Assembly: GCA_029959085.1 (NCBI GenBank)
Contig: JARWIR010000062.1
Location: 2,728,001 to 2,792,000 of the forward strand
Length of the DNA stretch: 64,000 nucleotides
DNA from: Nemophila menziesii
Taxonomy: Eukaryota > Streptophyta > Magnoliopsida > Boraginales > Hydrophyllaceae
Reading direction: 5' to 3'
Both the position numbers and the translations under genes were made by a program. A model generated the notes under the pieces. The model searched no databases, had not been told where the DNA came from, and saw only the letters and a list, made by a program, of their open reading frames with translations. Positions 42,930 to 53,840 of this stretch are shown here, in pieces. How positions within the stretch are numbered: the stretch's first letter is position 1; the number at the start of each line of letters is the position of its first letter.

Positions 42930-44741
42930 TGATGGTAGTAAAGATGTGATAAATAAATGATAAGAAAGCACACACCAAATACCACTACGAGAAACTCACT
43001 GCAAGTGCAAAGATCGTTTGCAAGTTATAGTTAATAAATAATATTCGTTCTCAAGGATTTATTGGTTAGCTCAAAGTCTTGTTTTGATAAGAAGCATATA
43101 AGAGATTACTTGTTTAACCTAGAAGACAAAATAAAAATATAATATTTGTTTGGGTTTCTAAATAAAAATTAAAAGAAAATAAGATTAACATACTAACGCA
43201 AATAAATAAACTAAAGATTAGAGATGATAATATACCTTAGGTTTGCTAGTATCCACCTATCCTCCTAAATCACTATTCTAATTATACGGGTTAATTGAGC
43301 ATATATAAGTAACCGGGATTCTATAATCCCTCTAAATTCTCTCAGAATAGCTTAGAAGGCAACCTCAACACTACCAAGTGACTTAAGTAAGGGGACCTTG
43401 CACAGAGATCGGTGGTGAAATTCTAAACCCTATTGAATATCAAGTTAGGCAAGCACGTCAGGATCACTACCGCATACTAGACGATTATGTATTATTTTCT
43501 ATAATTGAATCTCGAGTTAGGGTGACAATCCAACTACTAAGGGTTGTCCTAACGTGATCAAGGCTAGGGTTGGAATAAAGAGAAACATAAAATACAATTA
43601 TAAAGAAAAACCTCAAATGAATTAAATTCAGATCACAAATAACATAGAATAGAAAAAATATGATTCAAGGATTATACATAATGCGACCCAAGCTATGGGA
43701 AAATTAATTCATAATGCTAAAAGAAAAATAAAATAAAGAGTAAATACCTTACAAACATGGTTAGATAAATTACCCTGATGGTGGAGTGGAAGGATGGAGA
43801 ATAGGAGTTTGTAACATTCTAGCTTCTTTTCTTCCTATACAAGTCAACTTGCTTTCTCGTATACTATGGAGGCTATAGATGTATGGACAATAAATGACAT
43901 GTTTCTACTGGTAAATACCAATATATAAATAGGTGTAGGGACAAAATCTAGGTTATGGGCTAGGTTTTAGATTCCTAATCTAATCAAACCCGTTTTCCTT
44001 AATGGGTGAACTGGTTGGCACATAGAATTTTTAAATATCATAACTCTTTCGTTACATCTCCAAATCACTCGAAACTAGTGGCCACATGACCGAAATTCAA
44101 ATACCTTTCTTGGTATAAAATGATTATTCCAAATTCTCTTTCGATATTATGCAGCATTGAAAATACTACACGTTATAAATCTGGCCAACAGCTTTTGCAC
44201 TTTCCAAAATTCTCCCTCCTTCCCAAAAATAATGTCCACTTACTAAAATAGTGTCCCAAATTGTTATCCAATTAGAATTTCGAGACACTTTATCTCACCT
44301 TTTTCCACTATTACCCTTATTAAAATATTTAAATTTATGTTTCCAAGGAATATTTAATATATCAAGATACTTTATGAGGGGTATTTTAGTAACGGTGAAT
44401 GTAATAGTTGTGTTTCTTAATCTGTCTGAAAAGCTAAATGGACATTATTTTTGGGACAGAGGGAGTAGCTTCTTTTGAGCTTTTAACTCTTGATTTTATC
44501 TTGAACCTTCTTTTCTCAACTTCTTCTCCAAGTCTTGGCATCTAATATCATCCTTGTAACTAAGAGCTTTACATTTAAAACACAAATTACAGCTAAAATG
44601 CTCTTAAAGTAACAAAATTCCAAAATAAGGTAAGAATTGAGAAACTAACAAATAATGGGGGAAATCCCTCAGCCAAGCACATAATACACCTAGAATGATG
44701 ACTTTTAACTTGATTATTTTATCACAAATATGGAGATATCA
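42930..44741 (-). repeat. 5' LTR of element J, carrying a MITE
   Basis: Minus-strand start TGATATCTCC at 44741, end CTACCATCA at 42930. 1812 bp in all, about 1556 bp without the inserted Stowaway-like element. The CACTTGCAGTGAG segment near 43000 marks the usual LTR end. Confidence 0.82.
44212..44465. mobile_element. Stowaway-like MITE, 254 bp
   Basis: Ends CTCCCTCCTTCCCAAAAATA and, inverted, CTCCCTCTGTCCCAAAAATA, matching at 25 of the first 27 positions. TA follows the right end; the left flank is TT, so the TA duplication is imperfect. The CTCCCTCCGTCCC-type end is typical of Stowaway/mariner MITEs. It has no coding capacity. Confidence 0.82.
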
Positions 44742-44744
44742 ACG

Positions 44745-46126
44745 TACATTTTATGTGGCCAACGTACTTCCGCACCCTTTGATTTCTTCTCTATTATCAT
44801 TAGGAGATCATAGAGAGTCTTATCCCATTCCCTAGCATCACAATCTCGTAGTCCATTATCATCACTCTGTTGAAGCTTACCAAACCCCTTATACCCTAGT
44901 CTTTCACCTATTTTTTGTTGTCGGTAATTTTTTACTCAACTTGGTGCATTATTTTCTATATTCTCTCTTTCTTTGCCCTAATCAAGACACTTTTTTTCAT
45001 TTTCTCCGCTCAGATGTATTTTCTCGACACGGTTATAATATCACCCAATGTAGATCTAGTCATTTGTGCCAAGTAAATATGAAAATTTATGATGAACAAC
45101 CCTCGGAAAAACGTGAGTTATATTATGGACTGGTCCAAGTCATCGACGTTGTACGCAACTTTAGTAAATCGATCTATTTAAGCATGAAGGCTCTCATTTT
45201 CTTTTTGACAAATTTCTAAAAATAACTAGTTCATCTCTCCATTTTTTGGGAACATGCACATCGAACCATCGACTAATTGAGAAAAATTATAAATTGATTT
45301 TTCTTCTAATCCAGAAAACCATTTATGTATGTTCCTAGATAAAGTAGCGGAAAATGCTTGGAAATAATACACATCGGTTAAAGCAACAAATCCTATATGA
45401 ATTTGGTATGCATACACATATGTGTCAGGATTTGTGGCCCCATCAAATGCTATAATCGAAAATGGCCTAAATTTTCTCGACGTTGAAGTATCCAAGTATT
45501 CGATCTGCTAACTACATTTTCTGAAAAACAGTCAGACTCCATGTTCTTTGACGGAGTTCCCTCATGATTTGTTGTTCCATTTTTATTCCTTGACATAAAA
45601 ATCTCTATACATCCTTGGATCTCAAGGATAGGTACATTTGTAATTCGCCTCAACATTTTATGGAATGTGAACAATTGAAGGCTTTATATGATGTTGTTCT
45701 AGTGGAGGCCTCCATTGACTGGTAAATTTATGCAATAAATGATCAAGTTATAGCATCACCCTCGAGGATAGATCATTTTTTATCGTTTGTTGCATGCATA
45801 GCTGGTATATAAGGTTCACCATGTTATCTATCTGTAGGTATAGCCTGAATATATAGTTCTCCTACCTCGGTAGTCATCAAAATAGCTGGTATGTAACGAT
45901 CGACTACTTGCGGTTGATTATTTGCAACAAATGTTACTCTGCAATTATTCCCTCTCGATCGAGTATGTATTATCTTAGAGTTAGATTCTTTTCTTGCTAC
46001 CGAAGTATTATTCATTATATCATTATCTTTTAGTTGCGATAAATTTCTCACCGACTGCGTCAAAACCATATAGAATCTCAATAGGGTCAAAATCTTCTTC
46101 AGAGATGACACCAATTGATTGAACAA
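44745..46126 (-). pseudogene. Gag of a second Ty3/gypsy lineage (element P), broken
   Basis: From right to left: an N-terminal frame (46126-45824), a middle frame (45674-45450), then a classical retrotransposon gag domain 45495-45226: PFSIIAFDGATNPDTYVYAY, YFQAFSATLSRN and WFSGLEEKSIYNFSQLVD, followed by ENESLHA.IDRFTKVAYNV near 45200. The FDG-T-P-D-T and A-F-S-A-T-L signatures are those of Tat/Ogre-type or related Ty3/gypsy gag proteins and differ from the B/F/J gag. At 44741 it meets the LTR of J. Several stops are present. Confidence 0.78.
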
Positions 46127-46900
46127 TAAATATACCTCTTACTAATCTATCTGCACAATAGAATAATTCGAGACCACAACCGAGGGGATAGAGACGGAGA
46201 AGTATCGGCAGAAGAGGAGATGTAATCTAACTGAGAATTAAGACGGTGAATCTCGATGAGAACAACGTACTTTGCTATCGATCACTGTTGTGAAACTATC
46301 TCTTAACCTTCCCAAGGCTTTAGCTGCATTCCTAAGATTTCCTGAAACCAGGCACTAGGTCAGGGCCAAAGAGAGGTGTGATCCTGATGGCACTCCGACG
46401 CTCAACATTAGCATTGTTGCTAGCGCGTATTCTTAAAACCCGAGGATATATGGCAATTTATGTAGACTATATAATAACCACCACCATTTTAGGTGAGAGA
46501 TAGAGTATACCGAATTATGCTATTGGATGAGACAGTTATAGCCGCCATGGTACATGTATAGAGTAGTCATGGTGTGCAGCTTTAGGCACAATCGAGTACG
46601 CATTATAGGTCGTTGTGATGCCCGAACCATAACAACTTCCCGCTACTTGCGCATTTTAGGTCGTTTGGATGCCCAAACCATAACAACTTCCCGCTGGTAG
46701 CGGCCAACTACCCTCGGATAGATCTCCGAATAACCCTGATCTTCTCGATATATGAACCATCGTGAGAGTTTGATATTCCTCCCCCTTTTTCAGACATACC
46801 TTATCCTCGGATCTGACACGTAACACATATGGTCTAGCCCTTCCATATCCTGTCAGGATCGAACTAACACTGGCAGTTCATTTTGACTTATCACAAAAGC
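46127..46900 (-). other. Leader/LTR-like region of element P
   Basis: GC-richer than its surroundings. TCCTGATGGCACTCCGACGC at about 46390 resembles leaders of Tat-like elements. A 51-bp direct repeat (units at 46600 and 46651) contains ATGCCCRAACCATAACAACT. No LTR end or PBS could be placed. Confidence 0.45.
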
Positions 46901-46987
46901 TTGGCTAAAATTTCCTCTTATTTTTTTAATATAAGTCCATTTTGTCATTAAAAAAAGAAAAATATAGTACTTTGTGTGATTTCTTTA

Positions 46988-47230
46988 AAGAGTAATGATA
47001 TTTGTCACCTCTATGATTTTTACCCTTTTGTCACCTCCTACATGGCAAATTACATGAAATGACATGTAAGGAATAAAATAATTAAGAAAAATAATTAAGT
47101 AAATATTTAATTTAAGGAATAAAACAATTAGTTAAGATAAGTAAATAATTTATTTACATGTCATGCAATCTGCCATGTAGAAGGTGACAAAAAAGTAATA
47201 AAAATAGAGGTGACAAATATCATTACTCTT
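46988..47230. mobile_element. MITE with long terminal inverted repeats, 243 bp
   Basis: AAGAGTAATGATATTTGTCA at the left is matched inverted at the right (TGACAAATATCATTACTCTT at 47211-47230). Pairing continues inward through GTCACCT..CTACATGGCA and the CATGTMA stretches, about 75 bp per arm. The TSD is not clear. Superfamily not assigned. Confidence 0.75.
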
Positions 47231-47255
47231 GTTTTAAAGCAGATTTGCAGCGGAA

Positions 47256-49078
47256 AATAATAAAATCCCTACGCACTATACCTACTATGTATTCAAAATG
47301 TGCTCCCTGGGACATTTTTCAAAAAATACTAACCTCCACCTCTGTTGGCCTCCACAGACGGCTAGCTTACCAACCCTACCATCCTCATAGCCCCGTCATC
47401 TCCTTCACCCGACCAAGCCACCGGTCCTCCACTTCCACCACCACACTACCCCAGTCCCTACCGATCCTCTATGTCCATCACTGAACCATCCAAACCCCCT
47501 TCTTCTTTTCATCGAGTCATCACCTCCTTCTCCATCACTAAGCCTCTCTAGCCAGGCCGCCGATCTTTTACCGCTGCCATCCCTTTCACAGCCTGGACCA
47601 AAAACAGCTGTCCAAACCCTATACGAGCCCCATAGCAACTATCGACTAGCACAGCACAAGCCCTATACCAATGGACCATCTTCTTGGGCCCTTTCAAACC
47701 TTGGCCGGCCGATCACAACCCAAATCAGGGAATATCAGCGGCTCCAAGCCCATACGTCGAAAAAGCAGAGACACCAGTTTCTTCACGCTGCCGACCCAGA
47801 GCAGATATGGATCTCGAAGTGCAGATCCAGTCTTGCAAGTAATACAGCCCAAAATCGAAATCCAGGCTTTATGGGCCTTTGGTGAGATTTCGAATTTCTT
47901 TGTATTAATGTCTTGAGTATTTATTACTTAGTAGATACATTTTTAAATTTTAAAAATAAGGATAAAACTTTAAGTTTTGAAATCTGTAAGCATAAATTGT
48001 CTCTTGATGGTTGTTTACATCAACTCGCTGAAAAGTTTAGGCTGTAGAATGCGTGTGCAAAAGCATTGTTGTCTACATAGTTACATCCCTGGACTTTGTT
48101 CTATTGTATTGATATGATTGAGAAAGAGCAGGTGAGTTTGGTTATTAAAAACTTATTAGCTATTTCTATTCATAAGATAATGTTTTGTGAAGTGAATAAG
48201 GGGTCTAATGACACTAATATTTACTTGGTTAAGTTGGTTTTTAAAACCAATTGCTTAGACTCTACAAACAGAACTTTTGAAGAAATTTTCTGTACTGTTA
48301 ACTATAGTGCTTACCCAATTCAAAGATTCAGATTTTCTGGACTTAGTTGCGATCATTTGACTTCGTTTTCTTGGGCTAATTTTTTATGTTTTTGGCTAAA
48401 CAGAGATATTGTTTTAACCTTCCTTCACACTTAGGTACAGTTATTAAAATCAAGTCTGGTTTGATTTGGAACATATTGAAATAGAGTATTCCTCTAACTT
48501 AAAGGATAAAATGTAGTTTTGTGTTGCTGTAAGTTGGAATTTGATCAAAATAATTTGTTTTGTTGCATTAATTCTTTACATTGGTGTAGGGCTTGATTAT
48601 CTTGTTAAGACAGGAGTTAGTATTTTCTACCTTTATGTTCACTGTTTTGTTTTTACAGATCATGAGGCAGGAAGAATGTTAGAAGACTATGCCAAGAATC
48701 TGAATGTCAATTCGAATACCAAAGCAGAGGCTAGAGGAAAGAAAAGAAATAATGCAGTTTGTGCTTTTATTTCAGACTTTGTGGAAATTGTTTGCAACAA
48801 CTTAAATTTCCAAACTAGTACTGTTAGAGTGTTAGTTAAGAAGATTAAAAATTGTAAGGTTACGTATAACTTGAAAATCTTTTTTGTTAAGAGATCCAAA
48901 ATCATGAATGCTGATTGAGTGGCTAAACAAAAGCCTAGAGCCTCTTTGTTTAGCCTTTGGAGATTCACTCTTCTTCTTCTATCAACAAACCTTTTTTGTT
49001 GTTACTTTCGTCTAATAGGAATTTGACTAATTTATAAGAATATTTTAATTAATGCATTTCATTTTCGACTAAAAAAAT
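47256..49078 (+). mobile_element. Non-LTR retrotransposon (LINE) insertion with 15-bp TSD
   Basis: A perfect 15-bp direct repeat, AGATTTGCAGCGGAA, flanks it (47241-47255 and 49079-49093), and it ends in an A-rich tail (CGACTAAAAAAAT). This is the hallmark of target-primed insertion. The first 650 bp are GC-rich, then come AT-rich frames. A frame at 48541-48918 ends IMNAD-stop-VAKQKPRASL, which resembles the ADxxAK tail of LINE RNase H. No RT is present, so the copy is internally deleted or 5'-truncated and rearranged. The 112-codon frame at 48096-48434 is not recognised. Confidence 0.72.
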
Positions 49079-49093
49079 AGATTTGCAGCGGAA

Positions 49094-49901
49094 TTCCTCT
49101 TTTAGAAAATCTTGTAGTACATATAAAACTTTGTTTGGGGATAATATTAAAAGTTACAAATAAACTATTAATATAATTAAAAGTAATATCCTTAGTTTAT
49201 TTGCCCAACTAATATTTGTCGGGGATTTAGGGGGGAGGGTTGAGGTAGGATAGGGTAGGGTAGGGTGGTGTGGGAGAGGGGGAGTGAGGAGGGTTGGTTC
49301 GTTATTGAGCGAAATAATAAATAGCTTTTGACACATCCCAGAGTTTGAGGCTTCCTCACGTGAGTAAGGGAATCAATCATTTTAAGGCCACTAATTGTTT
49401 TTTTTTTTTCCGGTCGGAAGGCCACTAATTGCTTGCCCACACGAATTATACTAATATACTAGTACGAATTTTTATTTTTTTATCAAATTATAATTTTTTA
49501 ATATGGTAATGACCTAAATAGTTTTAGGAACATAAGAATCCAAAAAATCAAAGCTAATCGGCGCTGCTCAAAGTCCCCTAATTTCAGGGTCGTCACCTTG
49601 GGAAGTTCCCCAGCGGAATATATACACGTATCGTTTCCTGCCTAAAACGCCAATTACTAAAAACTTTTTTTTTTCTTTTCAAATTACTAAAAACTCCATT
49701 CACCCTTGCCTTTGCTTTTTTCAAAAGGAATGCTCTTTGATTTAAAGAGAAAAAAGATTATTGCTCAAGTTAAGTTAGATTAGGATTAATGTCCCAAAAA
49801 ATTAAATTAATATTATATTTTCCCCAAAGAATCATCATTTAATTTATTAGAACTAGATTACCTATTTACCCTTATTGATTAATATTATACTTTACCCAAA
49901 A
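49094..49901. other. Intergenic, AT-rich, with a G-rich tract and a micro-insertion
   Basis: No gene seen. Repeated GGGTAGGGT-like runs lie at about 49219-49285 (plus strand). A 14-bp direct repeat, AAGGCCACTAATTG, at 49384-49397 and 49418-49431 encloses a T run plus CCGGTCGG. Confidence 0.6.
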
Positions 49902-50384
49902 AATCCCGTCACGCGACGAATCCCGTCACCGAGACGAATCCCGTCACCGCGAACAATCCCGTCACCTCGAAGAATCCCGTCACCTCGAAGAATCCCGTCA
50001 CCTCGAAAAATCCCGTCACCTTTAACAATCCCGGCACCTCGAAGAATCCCGTCACCTCGAAGAATCCCGCCACCTCGAAGAATCCCGCCACCTTTAAGAA
50101 TCCCGCCACCTCGAAAAATCTCGCCACCTCGAAGAATCCCGTCACCTTTAACAATCCCGCCACCTCGAAGAATCCCGTCACCTCGAAAAATCCCGCCACC
50201 TTGAAAAATCCCGCCACCTTTAAGAATCCCGCCACCTCGAAGAATCCCGCCACCTCGAAGAATCCCGCCACCTCAAAGAATCCCGCCACCTCGAAAAATC
50301 CCGTCACCTCGAAGAATCCCGTCACCTTAAAGAATACCGTCACGTGACGAATACCTTCACAACGATAAATCCCGTCACGCGACG
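49902..50384. repeat. 18-bp minisatellite, AATCCCGYCACCTCGAAG, about 26 units
   Basis: Head-to-tail 18-bp units with C/T variation and a TTTAAG variant. The first three and last two units differ (GTCACGCGACGA, GTCACGTGACGA), so the array is bordered by similar sequence. Because 18 is divisible by three and no unit contains a stop, both strands have long open frames (hexapeptide repeats GFFEVA and RIPSPR). I take these as by-products. Confidence 0.92.
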
Positions 50385-50480
50385 ATGATTAGAGTTGATG
50401 GGAAATAATAAACAAAGCAATTCACTAAGTAATGTAAGCAAATAAATTAAAGAAATAATGTAAATAATAATATATCTTAC

Positions 50481-50695
50481 CTTGAATGCAATATTGCTTT
50501 GTAGGCATCCCTGGCTGGCAGAATATGATCAACTTCAACTTCCTTATCTAATTTAACCCTCCAATGGTTAAGAAAAGAGCATACATCTTTATCTAATAAG
50601 AAGAAGTAGAAAAAAGGGATACAATCTTCAAAGAAGCTGCGAATCTCAGCTAAACAATGAGGTGGAATTTGGGAGATATCCTTTATTAGTTGTTC
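50481..50695 (-). pseudogene. Possible soluble inorganic pyrophosphatase exon, isolated
   Basis: Minus-strand frame of about 72 codons. IPPHCLAEIRSFFED matches the plant soluble PPase segment [IL]PPHRLAEIRRFFEDY, and DKEVEVDHILPARDAYKAI matches the following ENKEVAV..FLPA.DA..AI. Between them are about 22 extra residues (IPFFYFFLLDKD...). CAAG-GTAAGATA at its end looks like a splice donor. Upstream catalytic exons are not found: the sequence to the right has stops. The minisatellite lies downstream, where the last exon would be. It is probably a gene fragment left by rearrangement; the assignment rests on two short motifs. Confidence 0.45.
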
Positions 50696-50821
50696 TACTT
50701 ATACTAGGTATTCCAATTTGCATAGTTAACCCCTGTGATATGTGGAAAAGTCACATATACCCGTGTTTCAGTAAGTAGAATGTATAATATATGGTCTTAA
50801 TTACACAAGCTAAATACATAC

Positions 50822-51080
50822 CTAATTATTCAAAAGAGGACGGCCTTTCCAAGGCTTTTGTAAAATTAGAAACAAAATGGAAGAAGGTACAAGACAGCTG
50901 AAAATGAAGAGTAAAACTGAAGCCCCTGTTTGAGTTAAGTAACGGTACATTGAATATATTTACCATATTCTCAACAAGTTCCCGATTATGTGTATTATCT
51001 GCAATGGCGCTTGCACTTTCAAGAGGTAAATACATAATCCCACATAGCTCAATACTTAAATCAAACGCTAATAAAGCATG
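50822..51080 (-). pseudogene. Possible 3' remainder of the WRN-exonuclease-like gene
   Basis: Minus-strand frame containing NHALLAFDLSIELCGIMYLP, ASAIADNTHNRELVENMVNI. It is in a different frame from the 123-aa ORF and separated from it by stops. The position fits the C-terminal half of the exonuclease, but I cannot recognise its motifs with confidence. Confidence 0.25.
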
Positions 51081-51104
51081 ATTTGAAGTTAACCAATACG
51101 ATAT

Positions 51105-51476
51105 TCATTTGATATAAAACCCATTTCTTATCACCGTTTCATCTCCAAGCTCAAATACAATGTAGTAAGGCAGTTCATTAAAATTGAGCGGATAAATGAG
51201 ACACCGATCGCCGACGCAAATTTGCAGGTTGTAGTCTGTTGGTGGATAGTGAAAAAATTCCAGCCAATCGATTACTTCTATTCCTATCACTGGATTATTG
51301 CCGCGATCTAGATGGACGCCGTGGATTCTCTCGGTAAGAATAATCCAATTGGCAACCTCGTTTGGGTCAGAACTGATCAAAACTGAGAGTTGTTTATCGT
51401 AGTACCTTATGGTGTATTGGGTGTACGTATCGCTTTCCACTTCATGATTCCAGATGAAAGTGTTCTCGTTCGCCAT
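51105..51476 (-). CDS. WRN-exonuclease-like (DEDD 3'-5' exonuclease-type) short protein, 123 aa
   Basis: Starts MANENTFIWNHEV at 51476. YTIRYYDKQLSVLISSDPNE, VANWI, NPVIGIEVIDWLEFF and LQICVGDRCLIYPLN resemble small plant proteins with the Werner-syndrome-like exonuclease domain, in which VVGLDxEW carries the first catalytic acids and LQLCVG..CLIFQL follows. Here the first acidic motif reads GIEVIDW, so the D-x-E pair is altered. The frame ends at 123 aa, whereas the family is usually near 200 aa with later acidic motifs. Further open sequence downstream (51080-50825) may be its displaced remainder. It may be a gene fragment or pseudogene. It faces an AT-rich region without a clear TATA box. 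Confidence 0.5.
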   Translation of the reverse strand: MANENTFIWNHEVESDTYTQYTIRYYDKQLSVLISSDPNEVANWIILTERIHGVHLDRGNNPVIGIEVIDWLEFFHYPPTDYNLQICVGDRCLIYPLNFNELPYYIVFELGDETVIRNGFYIK

Positions 51477-52699
51477 TGATGGATGAATTGCAGATTTGAA
51501 GGTTTTAATTCAAGACTCAAGAAAATTATAACGAATAGGGAGATACTAGCTAGATTTAATTGCAGCTACGTTTTATTTTGTTTGTTTTATTTTCAGAGAA
51601 GAAGATTTCGGAGTTTATATAAAGAGTCGGTGAATAGGAAAGAATTCGCCACTAAGTATATATTTAAAAATAAGTAAGGATAATTTAGTCAAATAATGTA
51701 TAAAATAATTCAATTGATGATTTTATTGGGCAGAAATTTTATCATTGAGGTTATTAGGCAGAAAATAATATTATTTTGATTTTTTGGGTCATTTTCCCTT
51801 AGAATTAATTCCTTCTTACTTCAGTTATTAACTTTTTATCTATAAAAATCCACATATATTTTGATTTTTTCCTTTTTTTCCCCATAACTCAAACTTTGAA
51901 TAATGGTAAACTTTGTATTACTTATGGTTTTCTAGAAAAGACAATGTCCTTTTTGGGCAAAGATGTAAGATGGCATGTGCCTATTGGGTATTAACCTTAA
52001 AGAAAAAGGAACGACTCCATGCTACACATGAGATTTAATTAGGTTTCTTTTTTGACAAAAAGAAAAAATTAGGTTTCTTTTAAAGTCTTACCTTTTTTCT
52101 TTTCCAAATTTTATTTAACTAGTACTTCATGTACTACTTTTTTTATTTATAAGACGCTTATAAGATTTTGAAAATTCCTATTAATAACCTAATTTTTTTT
52201 TTCAAGGTAAAAAGTAAAAAATTATAAAGAAAATATATTTGAACAGAAGACTTATTGTTAACCAATATCATTATATTTATAACAATGTATTGAAAATAAA
52301 ATACTATTTTTCATTAACTTATCTATTAAATCATATAGATCAATATTGTACTTAATACATTTGGTCAGAAGATTAACAAATTTATTGACGAATTTGTTGA
52401 CATGGTTGATTTTCCAAGTGGAGAATTTAGACAATCATATTTTGGTCTCGCAAATAACAGGACAAGTATTCAGTTTGCGCTGAACAAACTCTTAATACAT
52501 TGAATAACTTCTAGGTTATTAGAGTATAATGAGTTACTTATCTATTTTCTTTTGGCAGCAAACCTAATGACGCCTAGGAGGGCCCATGCTTCGTTTACTG
52601 CAACGGATTGGCCCGAATGCGATTCGTTGCATTATGGATGATACTTCCTTATTTGTTGACTGCTACAGATATAATACGAGATATTTCTCAAAAATAGCA
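51477..52699. other. Intergenic AT-rich region
   Basis: No convincing gene. A 15-bp direct repeat, AATTAGGTTTCTTTT, at 52037-52051 and 52067-52081 encloses TTGACAAAAAGAAAA. The stretch 52560-52700 may be the 3' end of the LINE that follows. Confidence 0.5.
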
Positions 52700-53840
52700 A
52701 AAGAAGCATCATTAAACCAACATACACCATTATCTTCTTGACTAAGTTGTACTTCGATTAACTAAGTTATTTATTCATTCCTCAATGGTTATTATAATGT
52801 GATTCTATAAAATAAGCTTTCCAAACAGATCTTCGATCATATTATTTGCTCTGAGATTGATAATCTTCGGATTCCACATTCTTTTGTTGAACATATATTG
52901 CATCTTTCATTTCCATATATTTCAAATTGTGCATAGAATGAATGCAGTGATAACTTTTGTACCCTATCTATTGAGTACCTTTAGACGGTCCAAATTATAC
53001 ATTCGTTAATAGCCATCTGCTGATTTAGATCGATATTTATTTGAAATGCTGAAGAGGTCCGAACCGCAAAGCTAAACAGACAATATAAAAGAAATTGTTC
53101 CACAAATTTAGTTTCATGATTGCACCATCCACGTTTATTATTCTTTGCACACTTTCTAGTGAAGTGGTTCTTTCGTTGGGATGGCTCATTCGTAGCATTT
53201 CCACTAAAAATATTAACTTTCGATGATTTATTAGATTTCCAAACGATATTACATATTTCAAGGTTGGTTGAGGACTGGCTCTTCGATGATTGTGTTTTCA
53301 TATTATTCTCCATGTGTACCAAGGTGTAATATCCCAACTAAGTAATATACTCACCATTCTTTGTGTGTGGTTATATGATTTTTTCATATTGATCAAGTTG
53401 GAGAAGGGGCGTGTTAAGAATCTAGTTACATACATGTGTTTGGAAGGTTTGTCGGATTGAATTTGAATTTCAACCAGTGAAATCATGATTCTAGAGTTGT
53501 GACACAATTGTGAGGCCATTCCCTACTAATTTTTTGAGTTTGAACTCATTGAAGATCCAGTTGTGCTCCCATAATCTGTTTTAAGGCTATTCCCAGTTTG
53601 AATAACATACTGGGTTTTAAAAAATTGAAGCCCATTGAATTCGTTGACCAAACTCCGTGATCTTTTCTTTTTGAGTTTTGCATCCCATAATGTAGATCAT
53701 GGATGCTAGATTCCTTTGAGAAATTTCACCAAAAGGTATTCTAGGTTATTAAGGATTCTCCATCCTTAGTTTGCAAGAAGTTTCATGACCATCTTATGAA
53801 AATCACAAAATATGATACCACCAATAGTTTTGGAGACTTC
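52700..53840 (-). pseudogene. LINE (L1-type) 3' half: RT C-terminal zinc-finger region
   Basis: Minus-strand frame 53337-52981 contains CNIVWKSNKSSKVNIFSGNA, RKNHFTRKCAKNN and CNHETKFVEQFLLYC, which aligns with the zf-RVT region of plant LINEs (IWK...PSKV..F.W.A......NL..R........C..C....E...HLF..C). Sequence up to 53835 continues the RT tail in broken frames. It is separated from its RT core by solo LTR K. Confidence 0.68.

Noticed and set aside
47405..47638. 77-codon GC-rich minus-strand ORF
   Set aside because: Lies inside the LINE-flanked insertion, antisense, without recognisable motifs.
49909..50343. 144-codon minus-strand ORF of GFFEVA hexapeptides
   Set aside because: A stop-free 18-bp repeat gives open frames on both strands; there is no flanking gene structure.
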